From Bacillota bacterium (GTDB taxonomy: Bacteria > Bacillota > Dethiobacteria > SKNC01): DNA of 21,954 nt. The number at the start of each line of letters is the position of its first letter. Position 1 is the first letter of the stretch. The notes below the pieces were generated by a model. It was not told where the DNA came from. It ran no database searches and saw only the letters and a program-made list of their open reading frames with translations. Location: NCBI GenBank assembly GCA_007120745.1, contig SKNC01000135.1, positions 1 to 21,954 of the forward strand. The letters run 5' to 3'. Made by a program: the position numbers and the translations under genes. Positions 14,972-21,264 of this stretch are shown here, in pieces.

Positions 14972-15532
14972 TTAAAAATCAGTCTCTAAATCAGGAAATG
15001 GCGCTTCCATAAGTTTCCACTGTCCATCTTCAAGAATAAGCGGGACTTCATGGGGTACTGTCACATCAGGGGTATCTTCCATGACTTCAAAAAATAATGT
15101 CTTTAACATATCATCCATTTCTTCGTCCGACATCCCTTCAAAAGCTGCGGCAAATGCGATCGGCATTGCTTCCAGGAAATAATTGCCGAACAAAGACTCT
15201 ATATCCGGCCAGGTAACATTTACATTAACTGTGGCACTACCGTTGTGTATTTCATGCCCCTCGGTAATGATGTGTATTCTTTCTATGAAGGCATGAGCCA
15301 TTTCATCGCTGTACAGTTCATCACCCTCGTCCGGCCACAGATCCGGAACCGTATCCAGATCAGAGGCGATATACGTAGAGGCTTTTTCATAGTTTCCTTC
15401 TTTAAAAGCAGACCAGAAATTCTTCACAGCTTCTTCCGGATTTGGTGCTGCTGCACAACCCATAATAATAAAACAAATAGATATCAGGCACAAAAGCAAC
15501 AGTATTAAAACATTCTTTGTTTTCAAAAACAT
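14972..15532 (-). CDS. Lipoprotein with a DUF4878/NTF2-like domain
   Basis: 186 aa. The signal peptide ends in a lipobox, IIMGC, with C26 as the likely lipidated cysteine, so it is anchored on the outer face of the membrane. The mature part begins AAAPNPEEAVKNFWSAFKEGNYEKASTYI, shown here only as the PEEAVKNFWSAFKEG hallmark of small DUF4878-type (NTF2-like fold) lipoproteins. An acidic segment (MSDEEMDDML) follows, then a strand-rich end EDGQWKLMEAPFP. The start ATG 15532 has GAGGGGG upstream. It follows the 53-aa protein gene by 66 bp and is probably the last gene of the WYL operon. Composite repeat copy A lies just past its stop. Role unknown. Confidence 0.8.
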   Translation of the reverse strand: MFLKTKNVLILLLLCLISICFIIMGCAAAPNPEEAVKNFWSAFKEGNYEKASTYIASDLDTVPDLWPDEGDELYSDEMAHAFIERIHIITEGHEIHNGSATVNVNVTWPDIESLFGNYFLEAMPIAFAAAFEGMSDEEMDDMLKTLFFEVMEDTPDVTVPHEVPLILEDGQWKLMEAPFPDLETDF

Positions 15533-15598
15533 TGACTTAACCCCCTCAAGTAATTTGACAGATTACCACTGGCATGACACCATTAAAAAAATGTATGG

Positions 15599-15760
15599 TT
15601 ACTTAAACAGTTTTCTTAAGCTCCTGCCTACGGCTTTTCCTGTGGTCCTTCTGGCGATTCTCTTCCCCATTTTACCGGGATTTCCGCTGGATACAGCCTG
15701 GAAATCACCCAGGAATTTTGCCAGCTTATACAGAAAACCCCTGGTTTTGTGTACACTCAT
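15599..15760 (-). CDS. 53-aa strongly basic small protein
   Basis: ATG 15760 is preceded by AAGGAGG (complement of 15769-15775) eight bases upstream. The frame gives MSVHKTRGFLYKLAKFLGDF followed by QAVSSGNPGKMGKRIARRTT and GKAVGRSLRKLFK. It is rich in Lys/Arg, has one amphipathic N-terminal helix, and carries a GKRIARR...GK..GR..RKLFK tail. From memory, short proteins with the pattern FLYKLA..LGD.....GK.GKRI.RR..GK..G are widespread hypotheticals in bacteria and archaea; I know no function. The charge suggests nucleic acid or membrane-surface binding. It lies 28 bp after the WYL regulator stop and before the lipoprotein gene, in one operon. Confidence 0.8.
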   Translation of the reverse strand: MSVHKTRGFLYKLAKFLGDFQAVSSGNPGKMGKRIARRTTGKAVGRSLRKLFK

Positions 15761-15788
15761 ATGTTTTACCTCCTTCAAACTTATTACC

Positions 15789-16889
15789 TTAGTATTGTGA
15801 TATCATTTCTTTTAATTTTTCCTTTATGCTTTCCCGCAGCCATGCGGGCTCCACCACCTCTACCGCTTCGCCCCAGCTCAAAATCCAGGGTACCATTTCC
15901 TTAACCCCGGTCACTTGATAGGTCACTTCAATTTCTCCCGATGTAAACTCACAAATTAATTGAGAATCATGAAAGTTCACTACCTTAAACCGTTCCGCTA
16001 CTCCCTTCTTTACCTTCAGACGCACTGTTTCCGGTTCCCCCGGGTCATTTTCTGTCCAAACTCCCCAGGCCCTGCCGTAAATTTCCCGTAAAGAAAAATC
16101 TGGCGGCATTGAAATACGGCTGTTTTCCTTTACTTTCAACCTTTGTATGTGGTCTAAGATAAATACTCTGCGGTTCTGCTTTTCCCGGCAGTAACCTACC
16201 AGATACCAGTTATTAAAGCGACATATCAGCCCGTAGGGGTCAATCTCCCTTTTGGTAGTGCTTCCATCATATACTCGTAAATATGTCAGCTGGATTCTTC
16301 TTCTGTTGCGAATCGCTCTCATGATTTCCCTAATTTTAAAAAGGTTTTTTCTTGGTTCATTGGGCCCAAATCCCGATACGTATATGTGCTCTTCAATTTC
16401 ACTAAAAATATTCTCATACGCTTTGGCTTTGGCCATAATTTCTCTCATAATCTCACTGATAACCGTCTCAAAGTATCCCTTAAACAGGCCTTTCTGCTGG
16501 GTGTAAAGACCCAGAGTCATCAACAGGGCAATGTTATTGTCCATGGAATTACCCCCTATTTCCCCGGTAAAAACGTAATACGTTTTCCCCTGCCTCTTTT
16601 GTGATTGGATTACAGGGGGAACTGCTTCCAGCCCCTCGCCCTGGAATTCTTCTTCCTCTTCTTCCCCCGGTTTCTTTTCCTCCCCGTACACTAGAGGGTC
16701 AAAAATCAGGTTCAGGCGCTGGATGGCCCGGTGAATTGTCTTACTGCTGGGAACCGAGCCCCGAATAGATTCATAAGCCTCTTTTAAATCCTCCATGGTT
16801 GCCCCGCCCTCAGGGGTCATCTCCAGAATCACCAGCAGTATTTTCACAAGGGCTTCAGGATAATCTCTTGTTCTGGGATAAGCTATCAA
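15789..16889 (-). CDS. WYL-domain transcriptional regulator
   Basis: 366 aa from TTG 16889; GAGGTGA lies just upstream, while the outer in-frame GTG (16898) overlaps that site. An N-terminal winged helix (about 10-65, with SSKTIHRAIQRLNLIF) is followed by a highly acidic linker (GEEKKPGEEEEEEF). A helical middle region precedes the WYL domain (about 185-255: REIDPYGLICRFNNWYLVGY, literal W228-Y229-L230). A C-terminal WCX-like region has VRLKVKKGVAERF and EAVEVVEPAWLRE. WYL proteins are DNA-binding regulators that sense nucleic acid or nucleotide ligands and often respond to DNA damage or phage. It leads an operon with a 53-aa basic protein and a lipoprotein, which it may autoregulate. Confidence 0.9.
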   Translation of the reverse strand: MIAYPRTRDYPEALVKILLVILEMTPEGGATMEDLKEAYESIRGSVPSSKTIHRAIQRLNLIFDPLVYGEEKKPGEEEEEEFQGEGLEAVPPVIQSQKRQGKTYYVFTGEIGGNSMDNNIALLMTLGLYTQQKGLFKGYFETVISEIMREIMAKAKAYENIFSEIEEHIYVSGFGPNEPRKNLFKIREIMRAIRNRRRIQLTYLRVYDGSTTKREIDPYGLICRFNNWYLVGYCREKQNRRVFILDHIQRLKVKENSRISMPPDFSLREIYGRAWGVWTENDPGEPETVRLKVKKGVAERFKVVNFHDSQLICEFTSGEIEVTYQVTGVKEMVPWILSWGEAVEVVEPAWLRESIKEKLKEMISQY

Positions 16890-17188
16890 AATGATCACCT
16901 CAACTACTTCTCATCATAGATAAAACCATATTTTTGTATTAATAGCTAATTATTCTAATGCTTTATACTTCTGCAAGCACAAGATAATTCCCTTTTATAG
17001 TTCTCAAATTTCCTTCATTACTAATACACAAACCAGATGGTTGCATTTAATAAAAACATCCTTCCCGGCAGGCCAGGGAAAAGAGTTTTGAAAGTAACCC
17101 TGGCACTGTTAAAGCCCTCATCTTCTCGGCAAGACAGGGTCAAGCGGGATAATGGGACAAGGGACCTGTCCCCTTGTCCCTTGTCCCA
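16890..17188. other. intergenic region between WYL regulator and DUF4352 lipoprotein
   Basis: The AT-rich half (16890-17040) must hold the WYL promoter. A TATAAA box on the minus strand (within GAAGTATAAAGC, near 16965) is the best -10, without a clear -35. The other half is composite repeat copy B. No gene was seen. Confidence 0.45.
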
Positions 17189-17190
17189 TT
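17043..17190 (+). repeat. Composite dispersed repeat, copy B (ends in extended REP hairpin)
   Basis: Counterpart of copy A at 14821-14960. The REP core at 17154-17180 is exact; an extra TTGTCCC arm allows a 15-bp perfect stem, AATGGGACAAGGGAC (17151-17165) with GTCCCTTGTCCCATT (17176-17190). The far end has TTCCC-GGC (17062-17069) pairing with GCC-a-GGGAA (17072-17080). On the minus strand this is followed by GGATGTTTTTATT, resembling an intrinsic terminator for the lipoprotein transcript. Its last bases overlap the stop codon of the DUF4352 gene. Confidence 0.85.
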
Positions 17191-17764
17191 ATTTAACTTC
17201 ATCTTCTGCAATAACATATATCGCCTGGCCAAACCCGAACACATTAGGCTCAAATATAAATTCCCATGTTGACTGTCCTTCCTCAACATTAAATGCCAGT
17301 TCACCAGCCATCTTACGACCGGCCCCCAGCTCGCCATCCAGGCTTCCTTTTGTATTTGCAAAGAACTCCATGTCCATCGAATAATTGTCTTCATCATACA
17401 ATGTAAACATAAGCAAGCTTGAAATACTGGTAGATTTATCACTTCTATTTTCAATTTCGCAATCTAAAACCAGCCACCTTTCTCCCTGGTCCGGCTTCAT
17501 GAACTGATCTCCCTGGTCCCAACGGGCACCTTTCAACGTAAATTCCAGGTCTCCCATCTTAACCGTGTCACCAATAGAAAAGGTTTCTGTGGCAGGAGCT
17601 GCGGTTTCGTCCGACGAGCCGCTTTTTCTATCAGTTGTTACTACTTGTTCAGTATCATCCTTTTCTACTCTTTCCGGGGTCGTTGTTTCCTCACAACCAA
17701 AAGCAAAAACAGATAAAGCTAACAGCAGTATCAGTGCCAAAATAAAAGATTTCTTTCTAATCAT
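17189..17764 (-). CDS. DUF4352-domain lipoprotein
   Basis: 191 aa. The signal peptide MIRKKSFILALILLLALSVF ends in lipobox FAFGC (C24). A Thr/Asp/Glu-rich linker (about 25-65) leads to an immunoglobulin-like DUF4352 domain. Hallmarks are FSIGDTVKMGDLEFTLKGARW, GERWLVLDCEIENRSD, and F-T-L-Y-D-E-D-N-Y near the middle, as in telokin-like lipoproteins of Firmicutes. It is probably displayed on the outer face of the membrane; binding partners are unknown. AGGAGG precedes ATG 17764. It appears monocistronic, and its stop codon lies inside the end of composite repeat copy B. Confidence 0.87.
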   Translation of the reverse strand: MIRKKSFILALILLLALSVFAFGCEETTTPERVEKDDTEQVVTTDRKSGSSDETAAPATETFSIGDTVKMGDLEFTLKGARWDQGDQFMKPDQGERWLVLDCEIENRSDKSTSISSLLMFTLYDEDNYSMDMEFFANTKGSLDGELGAGRKMAGELAFNVEEGQSTWEFIFEPNVFGFGQAIYVIAEDEVK

Positions 17765-17917
17765 TTTTGACCTCCTAAAATTTATTATTGGATAAGACTA
17801 TTGAATCAAAACAATAAAACACCACTCCTTCCTACCGGCAAATTATACTGTTTTCCCCCGGGTAAAGGTTCAGCCGTCAGGAATTTGATTGTCCGGGGTC
17901 AGGTAATCCTAGAATAA

Positions 17918-17943
17918 CAAATAAAAAGGACACTAATGTGTCC
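17918..17943 (-). terminator. intrinsic terminator on the minus strand, after the two-component operon
   Basis: Perfect stem GGACAC (17928-17933) / GTGTCC (17938-17943) with a 4-nt loop. On the minus strand it is followed by TTTTTATTTG. It is 257 bases past the histidine kinase stop, so the kinase mRNA would run antisense through the whole 50-aa gene before ending here. Confidence 0.6.
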
Positions 17944-18014
17944 CTCGAAAATATTTTTCAATTCTTTCTTATCTTCCCATCTCCTATCAACAGAGGCTAT
18001 CCCCTGAAAATCTG

Positions 18015-18023
18015 TGTTATAAT
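18015..18023 (+). promoter_or_regulatory. extended -10 promoter of the 50-aa protein gene
   Basis: TGTTATAAT with the perfect hexamer at 18018-18023 and TGn before it; no -35 match at normal spacing. It lies 28 bases upstream of the TTG start, leaving only a short leader that carries AGGAGG. Confidence 0.6.
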
Positions 18024-18050
18024 GAGAAAAAACAACAGGAGGCAAGATTA

Positions 18051-18203
18051 TTGAAAAATATTGAAGATAGAATTGCTGAACTAGAAAAAAAGATTGCGGA
18101 TATAAAAAAGCGCTGGCCCGCACACTCAGTGAACATTACTCAGGTTCAGGAATTAGAGGACCTGGAGTCGGAACTGAAAGAACTGCGGAATCAGTTAAAT
18201 TAA
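18051..18203 (+). CDS. 50-aa coiled-coil protein
   Basis: TTG 18051 is preceded by AGGAGG (18036-18042 region) and an extended -10 promoter. The frame gives 50 residues: two charged helices with leucine heptads, IEDRIAELEKKIADIKKRW and QVQELEDLESELKELRNQLN, joined by PAHSVNIT. From memory, small Firmicute proteins with a helix, an (R/K)xPAHSV turn and a second Glu/Leu-rich helix recur as unnamed hypotheticals; I know no function. A two-helix hairpin or oligomeric coiled coil is likely. It is convergent with the histidine kinase gene and overlaps its stop by four bases (18200-18203). Confidence 0.78.
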   Translation: MKNIEDRIAELEKKIADIKKRWPAHSVNITQVQELEDLESELKELRNQLN

Positions 18204-19690
18204 CCCTTCCATTCAGGCAGCATCACCGTGATTCTTGTGCCAATATCTACTCTGCTGAGAACTTCAAAGTGTCCTCCGTGTCGTTCAATAATCCATTTGG
18301 CGATGGAAAGCCCCAATCCGGACCCCCCTGTTTTCCTGGCCCGGGATTCATCGGACCGGTAAAACCGATCAAAAACATGCGTCACGTCCCCCGGGGGAAT
18401 GCCGATGCCGTTATCCTGCACCTGTATGTTTACCATACCCTCTTTTACAAAGGCCTTGATAATAATTTTTTCACCAGCTGGGGTGAACTTGATGCTGTTA
18501 TCCACCAGGATCCTGACGGCCTGTTTGATCAGCTGCTGATCTGCCTTAAGATATGCCGGCCTGTTTAACCAGGTTTCAAAGAGATGTGTTGAATCAATGA
18601 GGTGGGTTTCCCGGATGATTTCATCAAGCAGACTGCAGGTTTCAAACACTTCCAGGTCAAGCTTCATGGTGTCGCTATCCCCCCGGGCAAGAAAGAGCAG
18701 CTGTTCCACCAGCTCTTTCATGCTTTCTGTTTCGCTTTTAATGGCATCAATAGATTCCTGCATGGTCTTCTCATCATGCTTGCCCCAGCGGTCCAACAAG
18801 TTGGCATAACCCTGGATTACCGAAATGGGAGTGCGCAGCTCATGGGAGGCATCGGACACAAAGCGAACCTGGGACTGGTAGGACCTGCTGATCCGGTTCA
18901 GCATATCGTTTATGGCATGGGCAAGGTCTTTCAGTTCATCTTGAGAACTGTCAACTGAGATGTGGCGGTCCAACTGTTTCACATCGATGGTGCTGATGGT
19001 TCCGGCCAGATGTTTAATTCCTGCCCCATCTACGGTAACATCTGCCGCTGCTCCCATGGAGGTTACGCCCTCATGAAGAATTCTTGCGGTTTCTGCCATT
19101 TCCGATAGCGGCTGAAGTGTTCGTCGGATAACCCTGGCGTTTTTACCAATTCTCCCTAGAATATAGAGCAGTTCAAGGCCCAGGACAACCGGAATTAGAT
19201 AAATATAGTAGATAAAGTCCGTTCCCAGGGTATAAATAATCTGATAAGACAAATCGTCAAATGGCAGACTCATGTGATATTCTGCCTGCTCAATGCGCTG
19301 CATCAACGGCCTGTGGGAACCAAATATGGGGACTGTCACACCTCGTCTCGCATCCAGTACCCCCAGGGGCAGCCTTTGCTGCAGGGAATCAGGCAGAAGG
19401 ATGCCTTCGGCGGGGTCTTCCGCCACTGCCACCGTGTATCCGCCGGGGGCAGAATACTGTTCTTCCTCGGCATTTAACGGTAACCCATAAACTTCAATAA
19501 GATTTTTGGCCCCTTCTTCTGCCTTCCACAGGATTGCACTAAAAAACAAAATGCTGAACAAGAAATTGACGGCCATAAAGGCCGACAGCAGCATTCCCAG
19601 CATTCTTAGATTTAATTTTAAGGCCAGTGATAATCGGATTTTATCCTTGATACTGGTCCCTGGCGCATTCTCCTCTGGTATATTACTCAT
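18200..19690 (-). CDS. Two-component sensor histidine kinase
   Basis: 496 aa membrane kinase. TM1 at about 31-54, an extracytoplasmic sensor region of about 100 residues (55-155), TM2 at about 156-178, a HAMP-like linker (about 185-268), then HisKA with phospho-acceptor H283 in FVSDASHELRTPISV. The HATPase domain has the N box (VDN398), G1 DNGIGIP and G2 GGSGLGLSIAK. It autophosphorylates and passes phosphate to the regulator encoded just upstream. Its start ATG overlaps the regulator stop by eight bases (19683-19690). The sensor region is short and I see no known ligand motif. Cell-envelope sensing is suggested by the upstream membrane protein but is inference. Confidence 0.94.
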   Translation of the reverse strand: MSNIPEENAPGTSIKDKIRLSLALKLNLRMLGMLLSAFMAVNFLFSILFFSAILWKAEEGAKNLIEVYGLPLNAEEEQYSAPGGYTVAVAEDPAEGILLPDSLQQRLPLGVLDARRGVTVPIFGSHRPLMQRIEQAEYHMSLPFDDLSYQIIYTLGTDFIYYIYLIPVVLGLELLYILGRIGKNARVIRRTLQPLSEMAETARILHEGVTSMGAAADVTVDGAGIKHLAGTISTIDVKQLDRHISVDSSQDELKDLAHAINDMLNRISRSYQSQVRFVSDASHELRTPISVIQGYANLLDRWGKHDEKTMQESIDAIKSETESMKELVEQLLFLARGDSDTMKLDLEVFETCSLLDEIIRETHLIDSTHLFETWLNRPAYLKADQQLIKQAVRILVDNSIKFTPAGEKIIIKAFVKEGMVNIQVQDNGIGIPPGDVTHVFDRFYRSDESRARKTGGSGLGLSIAKWIIERHGGHFEVLSRVDIGTRITVMLPEWKG

Positions 19691-20366
19691 CCTTGATCAC
19701 ATACCCCACTCCCCGTACCGTGTGAATAAGCTTCAGGTCAAAGGGTTCCTCAATTTTTGAGCGAAGATAGCGAATATATACATCCACGGCATTGGTACCA
19801 CCTGCAAAATCATAACCCCAGATGCGATCCAGCAGCACGTCCCGTTTCATCACAATATTTTTGTTTTCCATCAGGCACTGCAGCAGGTCGAATTCCCGTT
19901 TGGTCAGTTCCAACAGCTTTGTTCCTACCCAAACATCTCGCCTCTCCGGGTCGAGCTTCAGCCTTCCCACCTCCAGAGTAGAGGGATGAAGGTTTGTGCC
20001 GGAACCTTTCTTTTTTCTGAAGGATGCCCGGATTCTGGCCAGCAGTTCTTCAATGGCAAAAGGCTTGGTGATATAATCATCTGCCCCGCTGTCCAGGCCC
20101 GTGACCTTATCCACAACCGCATCCCGGGCCGTCAGCAAAATCACCGGAACGTCTGAAAACTGACGGATTCTCCTGAGCACCTCAATCCCATTGAGGCCCG
20201 GCAGCATGACATCCAGAAGAATCAGGTCAAAGGGACGGGTTTTGGCCATCTCCAACCCATCTCTTCCATCCAGGGCTTTTTCTACCTGGTACCCCTCATA
20301 ACCCAGTTCCAGTTCCACAAAACGGGCAATTTTCTCTTCGTCCTCAATGATCAGAACCCTCTCCAT
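19683..20366 (-). CDS. OmpR/PhoB-family response regulator
   Basis: 227 aa from ATG 20366 (MERVLIIEDEEK), which has AAGGGTGA at suitable spacing; further in-frame starts upstream only add residues outside the receiver fold. The receiver domain has E8/D9, phospho-acceptor D52 (LLDVMLPG), T79-type switch residue in ILLTARD and K101 (ITKPFA). The C-terminal winged helix is intact (RDVLLDRIWGYDF, AVDVYIRYLRSKIE, HTVRGVGYVIKDE). It overlaps the end of the upstream membrane-protein gene by 23 bases and the kinase start by eight, so the three are one translational unit. A probable binding site is at 21030-21048. Confidence 0.95.
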   Translation of the reverse strand: MERVLIIEDEEKIARFVELELGYEGYQVEKALDGRDGLEMAKTRPFDLILLDVMLPGLNGIEVLRRIRQFSDVPVILLTARDAVVDKVTGLDSGADDYITKPFAIEELLARIRASFRKKKGSGTNLHPSTLEVGRLKLDPERRDVWVGTKLLELTKREFDLLQCLMENKNIVMKRDVLLDRIWGYDFAGGTNAVDVYIRYLRSKIEEPFDLKLIHTVRGVGYVIKDE

Positions 20367-20961
20367 TACTTTGTTCACCCTTATTCTTATTGACATCCTT
20401 TGAAATATTTTTAGCTGTGTCAATCACGGTATCCACGGCACGCTTCGTGGCATCTGAAACGGTATCCATGGCCCGGTTTACTTCTGCTTTTCCAAGGTCC
20501 GGACCTTCAAACCTGTATCTGTAGCCAAATATCAGGCCGATGATGATGAGCGGTATGACAACCCAAAAGGCAAAAATTAAGAAAAGAACAAATACTGTCA
20601 TTGAAACCACCATCACCTTCGTGCCACCCTTTACTACTTCAAAACTGTTGGTGTTCCCCTTATGAATCAGCTCTTTACAGAATCTAATTATGTTTCCCAT
20701 AACTTCTCCAAAAGAGCTGCTGTCTCCTTTTTTGGCTTGACCCCCTGTGGATTTTCGACTGCCGCCGGCTTGTGCTTTCATTTTTTCTTCTCTGGAATGA
20801 TAATACCCACCGGATTGGGGCGGCTGAATGCGGTTCTGCTTTTCCAGATTTATCACCGCCTCCAGAAGATCCCCGTTGGTTTTCTCCAGGGCTTTTTTTG
20901 CCTCCTCATAAGATATGCCAGTTCGTTCCCGCAGCTTCTCAACTTGTTCAAAAGTAACCAT
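20344..20961 (-). CDS. UBA-like/DUF4342 membrane protein in the two-component operon
   Basis: 205 aa from ATG 20961, eight bases after GGAGG; an ATG two codons earlier is too close to that site. Residues 1-43 (VTFEQVEKLRERTGISYEEA then KKALEKTNGDLLEAVINLE) form a UBA/TS-N-type three-helix domain like the N-terminus of EF-Ts. A polar Gly/Ser/Lys linker follows, then one or two membrane helices (about 114-147, VMVVSMTVFVLFLIFAFWVV and IPLIIIGLIFGY). The Lys/Asp-rich tail has AMDTVSDATKRAVDTVIDTA. This matches my recollection of DUF4342 proteins. It is the first gene of the regulator-kinase operon, and an accessory or target role in envelope stress is inferred from position only. Confidence 0.82.
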   Translation of the reverse strand: MVTFEQVEKLRERTGISYEEAKKALEKTNGDLLEAVINLEKQNRIQPPQSGGYYHSREEKMKAQAGGSRKSTGGQAKKGDSSSFGEVMGNIIRFCKELIHKGNTNSFEVVKGGTKVMVVSMTVFVLFLIFAFWVVIPLIIIGLIFGYRYRFEGPDLGKAEVNRAMDTVSDATKRAVDTVIDTAKNISKDVNKNKGEQSNGEGSDH

Positions 20962-21020
20962 TATCATAACCTCCCTTTTCTTGTTTAGAGCCATCATAAC
21001 ATCCAAAAATTTGAGTGCCA

Positions 21021-21048
21021 TTTATACTACATTAAAATTTCATTAAAA
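21021..21048 (-). promoter_or_regulatory. Regulated promoter with 11-bp direct repeats upstream of the two-component operon
   Basis: On the minus strand, TTTTAATG repeats twice with an exact 11-bp period (complements of 21041-21048 and 21030-21037). A TATAAA -10 (complement of 21021-21026) follows. The upstream repeat occupies the -35 position, where there is no sigma-A hexamer. This is the geometry of a PhoB/PhoP-type activator site. The leader to ATG 20961 is about 53 nt. Confidence 0.6.
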
Positions 21049-21071
21049 TCAGGAGATTACTACAAAATACA

Positions 21072-21239
21072 CTATTTTCCCCTGTCCCTTTTCTTCCGCT
21101 GCTTTACACATTCAGTCAACAAGTATTCAATCTGTCCGTTGATCGAGCGGAAATCATCCTTGGCCCAAGATGCCAATTCCTCCCAAAGGGACGGTGAAAG
21201 CCGTAATAACAACTGCTTTTTTTTGTTTTTATCTGCCAT
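21072..21239 (-). CDS. 55-aa ribbon-helix-helix (Arc-like) protein
   Basis: ATG 21239 opens a 55-aa frame: a basic start MADKNKKKQ, then the strand LLLRLSPSLWEELASWAKDD and helix FRSINGQIEYLLTECVKQRK. The alternating strand LLLRLS, the helix, a turn with S-I-N-G-Q and a second helix are the Arc/CopG ribbon-helix-helix pattern, so it is a probable dimeric DNA-binding protein. The ribosome binding site is weak (GGGA, nine bases away). It starts 25 bp after the stop of the SPFH gene, in the same direction. From memory, SPFH proteins of this type are often followed by such a small protein. The stop is TAG. Confidence 0.82.
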   Translation of the reverse strand: MADKNKKKQLLLRLSPSLWEELASWAKDDFRSINGQIEYLLTECVKQRKKRDRGK

Positions 21240-21264
21240 CGCCTACAGTCCCTTTTACTTAATA

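Larger units (their letters stand above)
17765..18050. other. intergenic region between DUF4352 lipoprotein and 50-aa protein
   Basis: Holds the DUF4352 gene start signals and promoter space (TTGATT and AT-rich DNA at 17765-17815), GGGGTCAGG (17894-17902), a minus-strand terminator (17918-17943) and the promoter and ribosome binding site of the 50-aa protein. No further gene was seen. Confidence 0.45.

Noticed and set aside
17037..17384. Plus-strand frame across composite repeat B and the DUF4352 gene
   Set aside because: It runs antisense to a clear lipoprotein gene and through the repeat, with no ribosome binding site.
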